This document shows, one piece after another, positions 44,662 through 55,453 of a stretch of 64,000 bases of DNA. Origin of the DNA: Evernia prunastri (Eukaryota; Ascomycota; Lecanoromycetes; Lecanorales; Parmeliaceae); assembly GCA_003184365.1 (NCBI GenBank), contig NKYR01000055.1, positions 124,001 through 188,000 on the forward strand. Reading direction: 5' to 3'. The number at the start of each line of letters is the position of its first letter. The first letter of the stretch is position 1. The notes below the pieces were generated by a model, which was not told the DNA's origin, made no database searches, and saw only the letters and a program-made list of their open reading frames with translations. A program made the translations under genes and the position numbers.

Positions 44662-47039
44662 CTACGAAGGCAAATACTTTGTGAAACTAACCCCCTTACC
44701 CAACAACAGCGCAAACGTCGTTCCGAGCGTCGGCCTCGCCCTCGCCTTCACGAAGGTCCCCGCTTGACTCCCGCTCACGTAAAACCGATCCGCGAACGGT
44801 ACATCGTTCTTCCCGTTCGTGAAGAACGCATGCTCGAAGCCGATGATCGCTCATCCGGGCAGGTCGCCGCGATCCACATGTTCCACATTCCGTTGGCGAT
44901 GTTGCCTTGCGCGCTCGCGTAGGGTATTCCGACGCTGGTGGCTTGCGACATGTACCACGAGCACTGCATGGAGATGGCGTCGGGTGGGAAGGTGCCCAGG
45001 TTGAGATACTGGTCCGGGAAGAGGTTGAAGATCGTGGCCCATGATGCGGTGCTGCCGTAGTTGTAGGTGAAATGCTGGGGCGTGCGTTTTGTGAGTGTGC
45101 CGTTGCTGTACAGGTTCGTCCCGAGACCTTGAGTGTATATCTTGTTCGCGAAGCTTTGGGCCGTCTGGGTGTATGCTTGGTTGCCTGTCAGAGCTCCGTA
45201 GGCTTGCAGACCGATGGCGGATGTCATGGCTAGATTCGTTTGGTTTGCGGTCGGTTTGATCGAGTCGACGGTGTCATACTGGACTGGGGGGTTTAGACCA
45301 TTGGTTTTCAGGTAGTTGGCGAACTGCTGGAAGAGCTTGCTGTGCGATTGTGCCCAGGCTTTATCGCCGGTCAACTGTTGGTATTGATACGCCATTATCA
45401 GAAAGATGTCGGTTGCTTCTAAGAGAATTTTCTCGGAAGTAGCGGGGGTACGTCCTGTTGCTACGGGATAGGCTAGAGCTGATGTTAGCGAAGGCGAAGT
45501 TTTCATTAAATTAAACTTACTGCCAAGGTCATGAATCACATAGTCGGCAGTCCATGCTGCGCTTTCGGAGCACAACGCAACGGGCTCAAGCAGATACTTG
45601 ATCCAATCTGGACTCATAACACCTAAGATGGTAGACGTTGGATATACTACATCGATGGTATTCGTGTCTCCATTTGTGGATATCTCTTTTAAAAAGACGT
45701 ACGGATTGCTCAAATCAGCGGCACTGTCGGCCGGAAGGGTGATCTCCATGGCGCCATAACTGTGAAGGAGGTTAGCAACTTTCTTCGGTTCTGACTGAAG
45801 TACAATTTACCATTGTCTTACAGATACTGTCGTTATATCTGTATAGTTGCTAGAGATCGAACTTGTCTCGTCAAAGATGGCCTTGTCTAAGACTTGAGAT
45901 TCGGTGAATGCTGAATCATAGTCGCTCAAGAAGCCATCGACGGTGTCCAGCACGCTATGGTGAATTGACTTGAAGAACCCTACTTGATCCTTGCCGAGAT
46001 ATAAAATCACGTTGTCTCTGTATTGACCCACAGCGAATGAGACGGATGATGTGGAAGTGGGCGAGACCTTGCTCAATTCCTGGGAAAAAGCAATCCAATT
46101 TCCCGTCATGTAAGTCGGCAAAGAATCACTGAGACTTCCAGGTTCGACGAAGTTGCCGAATATAGTGTCAGCCTGGCCAGTCTGATACGATACAGATGAG
46201 CTGTCGGCTTGGCTGGTCGCAAGAACAACAGAGCCCCAAGCCGCCATCTGGTTGACCTCTGTATAGTCCGCAGCATTGGGGTCAGTCAAACTTATCATGG
46301 AGGTGGTTCCTTTGTTTTGATGTTGTGACACGAGCCTACCTGGTTGACCGTACCAGGAGTCGTCGATCGCGCTGAGAATTTGGATATTGGAGCTTCCAGT
46401 AGCTGTTATTGTAACATAGCTGAAAGGAAGAGACTGTCGAACGTGATTGTTTGGCGAGACAGGGGAGAAGAAATCTACAGCTATACTAGCTGCGCCGGCA
46501 TCAAATTCGGCTATCGTGTGAGTCGCAGTGTAACCAATGGACTTTTGTGTTGCTGCTGTGGTATTTTTGATGCCATTTGGGGCACCAAAAAGCGTGAAAG
46601 TCTTCCCGTCGACCTGTGCCAAGATGGTCCATCCTAGTTTGCTTTTGCTGGTCCAAAATTCTGCTTGGGCACTGGGTAAATCGTTGACTTGGGAGCCTGG
46701 CAGCCAAGCTGTACAAAAATCAGCGTGGAAACTCTAGCCTCCGGAAGCATGGTACTAACCTGACAAGTATGGGTTCCTTACGGCCTATGGACGATCAGCT
46801 TGTTACGGGCCACGGCGAACAACAACGAGGACTAACCAGTGGTAATGATGGGGCTTGCGACCCAGAGACAGTGGCATTCTGACAATATTTAGTAGGGTGA
46901 TAAACAGAGTCCATTTTTGGAGTCATACCAAAGGATAAGGCAGAATGTCTTCTGGAAGAGCTAATGCAAGTGGAAGGAAACTCGCAAAGTAGAAGCATAT
47001 TCTGAAGACAATGCTGGAACCTGAAGTCATTGTGGACAT
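44662..47039 (-). pseudogene. gtaA: Secreted glutaminase A-like protein with a C-terminal frameshift
   Basis: Six exons, 47039-46929, 46878-46837, 46784-46760, 46708-45811, 45759-45521 and 45478-44662, join with consistent phases. The product starts with a signal peptide (FYFASFLPLALA) and follows the fungal glutaminase A pattern: PLAVRNPYLSAWLPGSQVNDLPSAQ, EFWTSKSKLGWTILAQVDG, YTDITTVSVRQCYGAMEITLP, IHDLGTLAYPVATG and YNYGSTASWATIFNLFPDQYL. Such enzymes hydrolyse L-glutamine outside the cell. After MWIAATCPDE the frame must shift by one base near 44850 to continue AIIGFEHAFFTNGKNDVPFADRFYV to a stop at 44664-44662. Unshifted, translation runs into unrelated codons and stops at 44775, losing about 60 native residues. 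Adding one base gives 710 residues, close to family length. Recent pseudogene or a sequence error. Confidence 0.8.
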
Positions 47040-48035
47040 AGATGATCTAGGCTTTTTGTGACGGCGAGCCAGAATACTAGAAGAATGGGCGTTTCAAAGA
47101 AGTTAAGGATACTGGTAGGGTGTATTTAGGACATCGCCATGGAGCGGAAAAGGGTAAGTTAACGCGGGACTTGAGTAATGCACTGTTGCTGTCGTCGTAC
47201 ATAGATGCGCAGGAGTTTTGTGTATTGCAAATCGCGTCGCCAGAGATATGTCTGGTCGTGCGATCCTGTGCAAGGGTCTAGCCACGTGGATTTGAACAGC
47301 ATCTCAAGCATGAACAAACATGCTGGCATTTGCATAACGAAGGACCAACGAGCTGATGATGGTGAAACAGATATAATTAAACACAACGAAGGAGGGAAAG
47401 AGGCGGACTGATCGCCAATTGTTGGATTAGGTAATTTATGATTTGCAAATTAAATGAGATTCGTTGGCAAAACTCATCGTAAAATATCGACCTTTTCTTA
47501 ACTAAATATCCTAATATATATCACTAACGAATATTATTTATATTAAACTTATTCTAAATTATAATTTCTATCATTTTTCTCTCTCAAATTGTTTGAATTT
47601 TTTTTTTTTTTGATTCTTTGAAAATCTGTGTATAAATCATATAGTACATTTTAAAAACTCACGTAGAACAAATCTAGAAAACAATATCAATAGAACGTAT
47701 CATTGAAAGTAACTTTTATATGAAAGAGATTAAGCAATAAAATGTGCTTATAGATTTAAATAGGGGAAAATAGATTTTTATAGCCTTTCCTCTCTTTTTT
47801 CCGGAGCATTTAATTTGCAACTCATAAATGAACTATTGACGTTTTATTCAATTCAAGAATCTTGGCCATGGCGAAGATACATACAGAACCATATCTTACC
47901 ATCCCCATCTTCAATCTCAGCAGCCATTACTCCCATCGAAACGTTCCTCTCAAGGTAATTCCCATATCCAATGTCTCTGACCGAGTCCTCCTTCTTTTGG
48001 ACACTATCCCGCCAAGCCACTCTAAGTCTTGTCAC
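47040..48035. other. Intergenic region containing an AT-rich element
   Basis: About 1 kb between two minus-strand genes. The middle (47434-47829) is a very AT-rich inverted-repeat-bounded element, listed separately. The rest carries the glutaminase promoter and the AAA+ gene's 3' flank. Confidence 0.6.
47434..47829. mobile_element. AT-rich MITE-like element with 23-bp terminal inverted repeats
   Basis: The left end, 47434-47456 (ATTTATGATTTGCAAATTAAATG), and the reverse complement of the right end, 47807-47829, agree at 22 of 23 bases. They bound about 350 bp that is far more AT-rich than the surroundings, including a 13-base T run and many short AT palindromes. There is no open reading frame. 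The shape fits a non-autonomous DNA transposon. No clear target duplication is visible (left flank GGTA, right flank GAAC), so the outer borders may have decayed. Confidence 0.6.
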
Positions 48036-49835
48036 CTACACTGGAGTAGTCTGGAGCGATTTGACCCCCATGCATGTGACCTCGATATGATCATTCGTCT
48101 TGGAGTCACTCATGACACGAACTTCATAATTCGGCAATGGCAATGCATTCATCTTGTCATTGACCTCGCCCTCCTGCTTGAAGAATTTAGCAGCGAGATG
48201 GTCTGAAATTTCTTTCTCTACCGCGTCAGCAAGGGATCTTGCACCAGTCTCCTCGAGGTAGCGTTGAGAAATGTGTTCCGCAATCTGTCCATCGTTGATG
48301 AAGTTGACGAAAATGGTCCCGGCAAATCGCTTGCCATCGATATTGATTGGCTTACGGACATCATGCCGCAACTCGCGCATGAATTTGTAGGCTGTGACGG
48401 CTCGTTCTCCTTCATCGAAAGGCAAGAAGGGCACGATGTCCGAGAAGCGCCCTGCTAGAGGCGCCCCGAATATCTGGATGACACAACGTTTGAGCGTTTC
48501 CTGCAAGGCTCTGATAGGTGCTGCCTTTTGCTGCTCCTGATCTCGGCCTTTGAGATTGTCCACCCAGAATTGGGTGACTTGTTTGACTCCAACGTTAGCT
48601 GCTAGAATCCAGAAGACTTTGGAGCAGTCGATTTTCTTGTTGTTGCGGCGGTCTGTGTAGGACCCCGACTCGAATAGCAATAGCATAGCCTCGCGCACTT
48701 CCTCCGTTGCCTTGTCGAACTCATCCAGAAAGACTACGGTTCTAATTCCTTCCCATTCTGCCAGATGGTTGTTCAACTGACTTCCCAGTTGCGAGCCAAC
48801 GTACGGGTGCCATGGACCAAATATGTCGGTATCGTGCTTCTTCATGGTACAGTCGATAATGAGAAGCCCTAAAGTAAGTAGATTACCCATACGGCGAGCT
48901 AGCTCCGTCTTTCCATGACCGCTGAGACCGGTGAAGAAAAGTACCAGCGGCTTCGTGGAGTTGAAAAGCAGTCGATTTGTGATACGTTTCAGGACTTGGG
49001 TCGTCGCTATCTGTTGCCCGAAGATGTAGTAGGGAGTTTCGAAGAGGGGCATCATCTTGTACGCTTTGGCGACCTGGATCTGTCTGGCTGTCGGTCGCTC
49101 AATCTGCGCAGCTTTCCAGAGGGAGTAACGCTGTAGTAAGTTGAGCGTCTTGCATAGCGCTTCTCGGATCTCGGCGGTGCACCAAGCCTCGTGCACGTCG
49201 TAGGCTCCCAGTTGGTTTACATCGGCCTTGGTTGGAGCCTTGAGGTAATCCTGCCACATGTCTTTCGGTACGTCGTATGGACTTGCACCCATGGCAAGCA
49301 GGGCGACCACTGTATCTGTTGTGTCTGCAAGCTTAGATTCGGCACTCAGTATCGTGTAGGGCAATAACGGAAGATCAAAGCTTGCAGGACTGGATAGACC
49401 AATGGTTTGGCTTGGATCGGCCCCTGCATGACATAGGATTCTGACGATCTTAGGTGAGTTCCTCTCAGCGGCGTAGTATAGTATTGGAAAGAAGGGTGTT
49501 CCCGAATTCGTCTGCACTGGTTTGCAAATTTTTTCTGCAATCTCAGATTCTTCCTGTTGAGTCAAATAGCGCTCTATGCATTTTTCGTCCACACCATTTT
49601 GAATTGCCCATGCAAGATTGTATATAGAGAAATCGTGGCTTTCTTTATCGTGGTCTAGATAGGCGTCATTACTCTTGGAGTAGCAGCATTTTTCTACATG
49701 CTCTCGAACGACTCTCGGTAGCAAGAATGGAAGGACAGTGGGGCTTTTTTGCGTATAAGTAAACTATCCTTCCGGCGAAACACTGGAATAGACCTACCTA
49801 GGTTTCGCCTGAGTTGTCACTGTAAGCGAACTCAT
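48036..49835 (-). CDS. Ankyrin-ClpB-type AAA+ ATPase
   Basis: Two exons, 49835-49798 and 49743-48036 (donor GTAGGT, acceptor AAAAAG, 54-nt intron), encode 581 residues. The long second exon has no ATG near its start, so the short first exon (MSSLTVTTQAKP) supplies it. Residues of about 85-180 look like ankyrin repeats (TPFFPILYYAAERNSPKIVRILCHAGADPS). The AAA+ core has Walker A GLSGHGKTEL, Walker B VVFLDEFDKA and a sensor-like FWILAAN, and ends in a ClpB-type small domain (GARSLADAVEKEI). This is the layout of metazoan CLPB/Skd3, a protein disaggregase, but no mitochondrial presequence is seen. The role is probably chaperone-like remodelling; a regulatory or self-recognition function is also possible. 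The frame is intact. Confidence 0.82.
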
Positions 49836-51155
49836 CTGTCTCTCCAATAAGTCGGGTCTGCGCTGTCTCTTATGGGGAGGAAGGTAAACTGGGGTAGAGT
49901 CTTCGCCCATGAGCACAACTTCGTGGATATGAGCGAGAGATGATTCTTTTGTAACTTTGATCGTACCAGATTATCATTTGCTTCGTTGCCAGGCCAATCG
50001 TTCCGACGCAGTGTATGCGTCTTGATGGAAATCACTGACAAGGATGGAATGACGCTCATGAAGCACCTGGAGCTGGTTCGCCTTTGCTCACTCCCCAGGT
50101 TGTCTCAGTGGGGCACAACAGTGGTGATAGAGAATGCATGGCGAGTCTAGCTATGGGGCCATCAGCCATCTTATGGCTGATGGGCACAAAGAGTGGCTAG
50201 GTACATGAATGCAATCGGGAATAACAATGCTGGACCATGCATGGAATTCGAAGGCACTAGGCAAAGAAGCAAGAGCGCTGACAGGTTGTGGGCGGTCTCG
50301 CTTGAACGTCGTACTGATAAGGGAGTGTTGGGAGGAAATCACTGGGATTAGTCGGACATGAGTAAGGACATCATTCTCGAGTGGTGACAAAGGTGTTGAC
50401 ACTGACGCATCGGCCACTGCGCCATGAGTATGCGAGGCCCCGATCTCCCGCAGCAAACCAGCTCTCCTACCGAGTTGATCAGCAAGCAGCCGAAATCTTG
50501 TGATGCAGCATTTGTGTTGAATTCTGACTTGGTTGCCATCAGTAATGGAGAAACCTCTGGGTGGTGGGTTGTGCCGATGGTGGATAGGAAGAAGAGCACC
50601 AAACAGCAAATCTGTTGGCAGTCGCAGTCCAGTGTCGGATTCTTCCAGTATATTGTGATCATCAGCGACATCAGTAGACACATTATCTTGTGAGTAGCTT
50701 TAGGTTGTATGGATCAAGTGGGAATCGATATGTTACATCTGAAACAGGGACGGGCGCAGTATCGCTTTCCCCATCATGCCCCTCATATCTGGCGACGTCG
50801 TCTTCACCTCTAGCTTTCTGAGCAGAATCGCTAGAAATTCAAGCAAAGGATTAATTCATGGGAACAACAAGTCCTGAGAAACCGGCATGAGATCGTATAC
50901 TCTGTGCTAAGAGATAGGTTATTCTAAACCCATACTGTTGTACATGTCATAAAGACTCAACTCTAACGCCCGTGATAAGATTAAACCTCTAACAAACCCA
51001 CGGCGTTAAATTCTAGCAAAAAACAAAAAAATATCCAATCCACTAACTGCATCACGATCCTGGATCCACAGTTTCATTTTCCGCGGGCGCACCCATGATC
51101 AGCAACGTCCCAACCCCTTTCCTTGGCTGTCCAGCTAGGGCCTATAGTCATGACT
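49836..51155. other. Intergenic, no convincing gene
   Basis: About 1.3 kb. A 176-codon minus frame at 50681-50151 starts with ATG (MSTDVADDHN) but has no domain, signal peptide or splicing partner, and opposite-strand frames of similar length coexist. The region may hold a relic. Confidence 0.45.
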
Positions 51156-54100
51156 TCAACCTGGACCGTGCCCAGACTTTGGATGATGGTGATGGGTTGG
51201 CTTAGCAGGTTTTGTAGCTGGGGGAGACGGCGAATTAAGGTCTGGTTTTGAAGTCGGCGGAGTTGCTGATTGAGTGTGAGTAATCTTCGCTGGGGTCACA
51301 GTGGGCTCCGGATCATTGGCGGTCGCATGACTGCTGGCGATCGGCAGAGGAGTCGATGTAGTGGGATTGGCTGTGGTGGGCAATTCGCTCGGCGCCTTGG
51401 TTGGGCTCGGTGATGGTTGCAACGTGTTTGTGTCTATGGGTCGAGGTGAGGATGTAGATGAACTAGTCTTTGCGCTCTCAGTGGACTGGGGAGGACGTTC
51501 GGCAGTCTGGGATTCAATCGTTGGCTGGAGAGAGGCGGGTACAGGAGACGAACTGGGGAGTACGGCCTGCGGACGGCCGTTTGAAGGTGACTTGGAGGGG
51601 GTCGAGCTAGAGCCTTTGGTTACTGCATTGGATTCGGGGCTGTGCGAAGGGCCAGGTGCGCTCAATGACGATATAGGCGAAGACAGAGTTGATGCTGCGG
51701 ACGTAGATATCGTTGTTTTCAATGTCGTATCGGAGATTTGTGGTGTGGACGTAGACGCAATCGATGAGAGTCCTGCGTTTGAAGAAGAAGTCGTCGGCGT
51801 CGAGCTTACCTTGAGGTTTGATGACGTAGCGGAAACGACGCTCGATGGTGACTCGCTTCTTGAAGATACTGGAGGATTAGTGTGTGTCGATGATGATGTT
51901 GTGCTGGGTTCTGTTGACGTGCTCGAAGAGGTAATTGATGACATCTCGCTCTTTGAAGACATGGACGTGGCAGCTGCCGATGTCAAGCTCACTTCAGGAC
52001 TCGTTGAGGTATACGGAGGTGGTGCTGATGACGAGCTTGTGTCTAAGAATGTGCGAGATGTATCGCTTGTCATTGTAGACCCTTTGTCAAGACTTGACGA
52101 TGACCCAGACCTTGTAGACGTGGATAACGTAGCAGGTGTCGCCGTCGATGACGTCGTAGATCTTGACGTGGTAATCGAGAGAGACTTCGATGAGGATCCG
52201 AATCCCGATGACGTGAGAGACGTGGCGGGTGTCGTTGTCGACGTCGTTCCTAAATCCGATGAGAAACTTGTATCCGAGGTAGTGACCTCTCCATCAGGCA
52301 TGTGTGACATAGTATCCGTACCGGAGGCCGAAATAGTAGTTTCTGTTAGGGCAGGCGTTGAGGAAGAAAGCACGGCCGAACTCGGTCCAGAATTGGAAAC
52401 GGAAGATGTAAGTTCGGCGCCCACAGGGGGAGAATTCGATGATGAGTCGGCTCCTGAAGGTTTGAGATAGTTGCTGAAACCATTTTTAAAGTGTGCCTCA
52501 ACGCTTGACAGGCCATCCAGAATGTGCTTCCCAATAACAGGGGATGGAGTAGGTTGTGGACCGGACCTTGACGAATAGCTTGTTACTGGGGGAGACGACA
52601 ATGAGGCATTGAGTGCCCATCTGCGTCCCAGCCCCGAACCTAGGGTCGGATATGCTGAACCTCCAGATATTCCCGTCGATATCGGTAGCGCTCCGGATAA
52701 TGATGGTACTGCTGTTGCATTTGGCGAAGATGTAGATCTGGGAATGTTGAGTGGATAGCATTCCGAAGATAGAGGCTTCGAGGTGCTGAACAGTGGCCAA
52801 GAAGTTGCCTGGCCATCGTCCTTATCCTTCTTATTGTCTCCCCATGTTGCATCGAAGCCCAAGTCTATCTCAACACTGGCATCGCTAACCACTTTGATTG
52901 CGGACCTTGAAGCTCCAATATCAGGACTGCAGACACTGTTCTCATCTGTGTATAAATTCTCAGCGTGCTATTGCTTGACTTCGATATAGACAGGAAGAGG
53001 AAATTCACCATGCTCCACGCTCGATGTAGCTGTCAGTTCTGGCAATTTGATTGTGAGGAAAATGTCCAAACTTCCAACCTCGTACAGATCAACTCCAAAT
53101 TTGACCTCGGGCTGCGAAAACGCGGTCAAGGTCACAGACACTGATTCGTTTTTGAAATCAATGTTCGGAGTCAGCTGGCTGTCACCGAAACCTGTAGCCT
53201 TACTCGCCCCGTGATTAGTAAAGTCTGCAACTATCTGGGCGCTATCGGGAACGGTGGCTTCAAGTCCAATATCGACCGTTGCGGAACCGTTGAAAGAGCA
53301 ATTAACGCCGACGGGGTAGGTCACAGTGGCACCTATGTCAAGTATATCTTTGATTAAGATACCAGCATCGGGAATTGGGAAATTGAACAACGGTTTGATG
53401 AATTGCCGCGAGTCTGGTCCATCACTGGCTCTTGTCACTGCCTCGAGTTCGAGCGCGGCGACGAAGGCGTTGGGGTTGGCTGTGAGGATGAAATCTTGGA
53501 GTTTGAAATTATGAGCCTTAATGGGTGTCAGTGAGTCTTGATGATATGAAAAGGTGAATTACTGAAAGATAACCCGTGACTTCAAGGCTCCCGTTTATGA
53601 AGCAGTTGGTGCAGTCGATGGTCGAGCCAGACCTATATCCGCGTCATCTAATGGCCAAATGCCACCGGCTGCCTAAGATAACTCACTCTGGATCAGTGTA
53701 GAGATTCACTTGCTGATTTTGCTGTCCAGCGTGGATCGGGAAATTAGCGCTCTGGGTAGTATTATAATCTCCTTTCGCTGTGTTTGTGATGTTGCTTGCA
53801 GCATTGTCCGCGCCTCCCCACCAGCCCCCACCATGGAGTTGTCGGAGTTTTAGTGGAACTGCGTGGCCAAAGTTGAGGTCATAAGAGCCGGCGACCTCGG
53901 ACTAAGGGACTGCCTGTGCAGTAAGAGATGATGTGAGCGTGGTAGCATCTTCTGTGGTATTGGACACGCTATGAACAAGATCAGTATTGGCCAAAATCAC
54001 AGCAACATCTGGAAGTATGGACTACTGACACGTATGGCTGCCTCTGATCGTCGGGTCCACATCCATTCTTATTAGTAATGAATAAGAACTTCCCATCATC

Positions 54101-54574
54101 TGCTTCATTAACATAACCTCACTGCTTTTTCGCATGGTCGAAAGCATCCGTGGATCCAAACGTCAGCGACAACACTCCCGCATCGTCCTGGCACTTCACT
54201 GAGACATTGAGTTCCTCGAAGCGCTCTAAGAGGACGATCGGCAGACCGTCTGGGGCGTAGAGAGTCATGTTGGCGAGGAGCAATCGGTCATCGCCTGTTG
54301 CTGGTCAGCTGCTTATTACTGACAATGACGGACAAAAAGACTGACGATCAAAGCTTCCATACACAAGCTCCGACTGATTCTGAGGGTTCAAAAGTGACAG
54401 ATCGTTGGAGTCGCGGCGCTGGAGGCCCATGGAAGCCTCGTAGTCGGCTATGTTGATAGGGCGCAATGTTGTCCCTGGCTTGGAAGGAGAAGCTTGCGAA
54501 AGGGCGTTCGCAGTGGCAAGGGCGGGTGAGATCAAAGCGAGCACACCCAGACTCGCAGCCGAGAAGCGATGCAT
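51156..54574 (-). pseudogene. Secreted wall-associated protein with Ser/Thr-rich tail (DUF7029/DUF7223-like), three in-frame stops
   Basis: Five exons, 54574-54346, 54300-54030, 53968-53687, 53632-53563 and 53516-51156, keep phase throughout and span 1071 codons. Order: signal peptide (FSAASLGVLALISPALA); a domain with LLLANMTLYAPDGLPIVLLERFE and DDGKFLFITNKNGCG; then STIDCTNCFINGSLEVTGYL and a membrane/wall domain through ILDIGATVTYPVGVNCSFNG; finally about 550 residues of Ser/Thr/Pro-rich tail ending in HHHHPKSGHGPG. I recall this layout as DUF7029 plus DUF7223, found in fungal surface proteins of unknown role. TGA (54121-54119), TAG (53904-53902) and TAG (52970-52968) interrupt the frame inside conserved stretches and cannot be spliced out. 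Splice sites and the long repeat tail remain intact, so the damage is only point mutations. Confidence 0.78.
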
Positions 54575-55453
54575 GGCTGTGGAAGATAAAGGAGGGATTC
54601 TGTAAGAAATGTAACTGTAAATGTAAATGTGTATTTGTATGTGAAAAGGGTCGATGAAGAGAAAGTCGAAGAGTAGAGTCGAATAAGTAGCGACGTTTAT
54701 CCAATTGCTTTTGTGCGAAAGACCTGTGATCGAATAGAGTCTATTCCAAGTCATGGCGGGAGAAGAGAGCGTTTATATAGGTAGCCGAACCCAAGTCTTT
54801 CCATAATCAAAAGGATTGCGGATGGCAACAAGGAAATGTGCTCGGTGACGGACAGGACACAGCATTCGAATTCCATGCTTTCAGCGCATGTGGCAAAGCA
54901 TTGCGCCGCACGCATAAGTGCATGTCGTGGCTCAGTACTTGCAGTGGTGCCACAGGTTGCAGATTTCTGTTCTCTAGCACCGTACAAATAGCACTCAATC
55001 ACCAGGACAAAGGACGGGACCATTGCCGGTCATGTTGAGATGCTTCAGAAGACTGCGGCGAGGTTTTGGGCGAGAGGAAGGCTGAAACCACAGAAACGAA
55101 TTGAGGATGTTTCATCACCATAACCTTCAGGTGCCATCAGCCTTGACGTCGTATTCGCATATGAAGAAGATACAAAAATACAAAACCTAGTGAGGCGTGG
55201 ACATGTTGCTAGAGAAAGTTGCATCTGCAGCGATCCAACGCCTTGTGATCGAGAAGATGTCTGCACGAAATAGAAGGCTTCTCACTGCTGAAACGCTTTG
55301 CCCTGCTTTACTTCAGACATTGATAGCAAGTATGGTAGCCTTGATGCCTTGTCGATCGGCCTTTTACTGAATAGCCGAGAAATCCAGATCATCTACTCTG
55401 CAGGGCGACATAAGAGAGAGTAGTGTAATCCCCGAAATCCCCTAACACCATCA
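54575..55453. other. Intergenic region with promoter of the wall-protein gene
   Basis: About 880 bp between the wall-protein gene start and the 3' end of the CYP505 gene. The minus strand has a CTATATAAAC box at 54780-54771, about 200 bp before the ATG. No coding sequence is accepted. Confidence 0.5.
54771..54780 (-). promoter_or_regulatory. TATA-like box of the wall-protein gene
   Basis: CTATATAAAC on the minus strand, some 200 bp upstream of the ATG at 54574. Motif and position only. Confidence 0.3.

Noticed and set aside
50151..50681. 176-codon minus-strand frame
   Set aside because: No domain or signal; competing frames on both strands; no splice partner.
51361..52470. 369-codon plus-strand frame opposite the Ser/Thr-rich tail
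   Set aside because: It is the mirror of codon-periodic Ser/Thr repeats (gives Val/Asp/Glu strings) and has no independent support.
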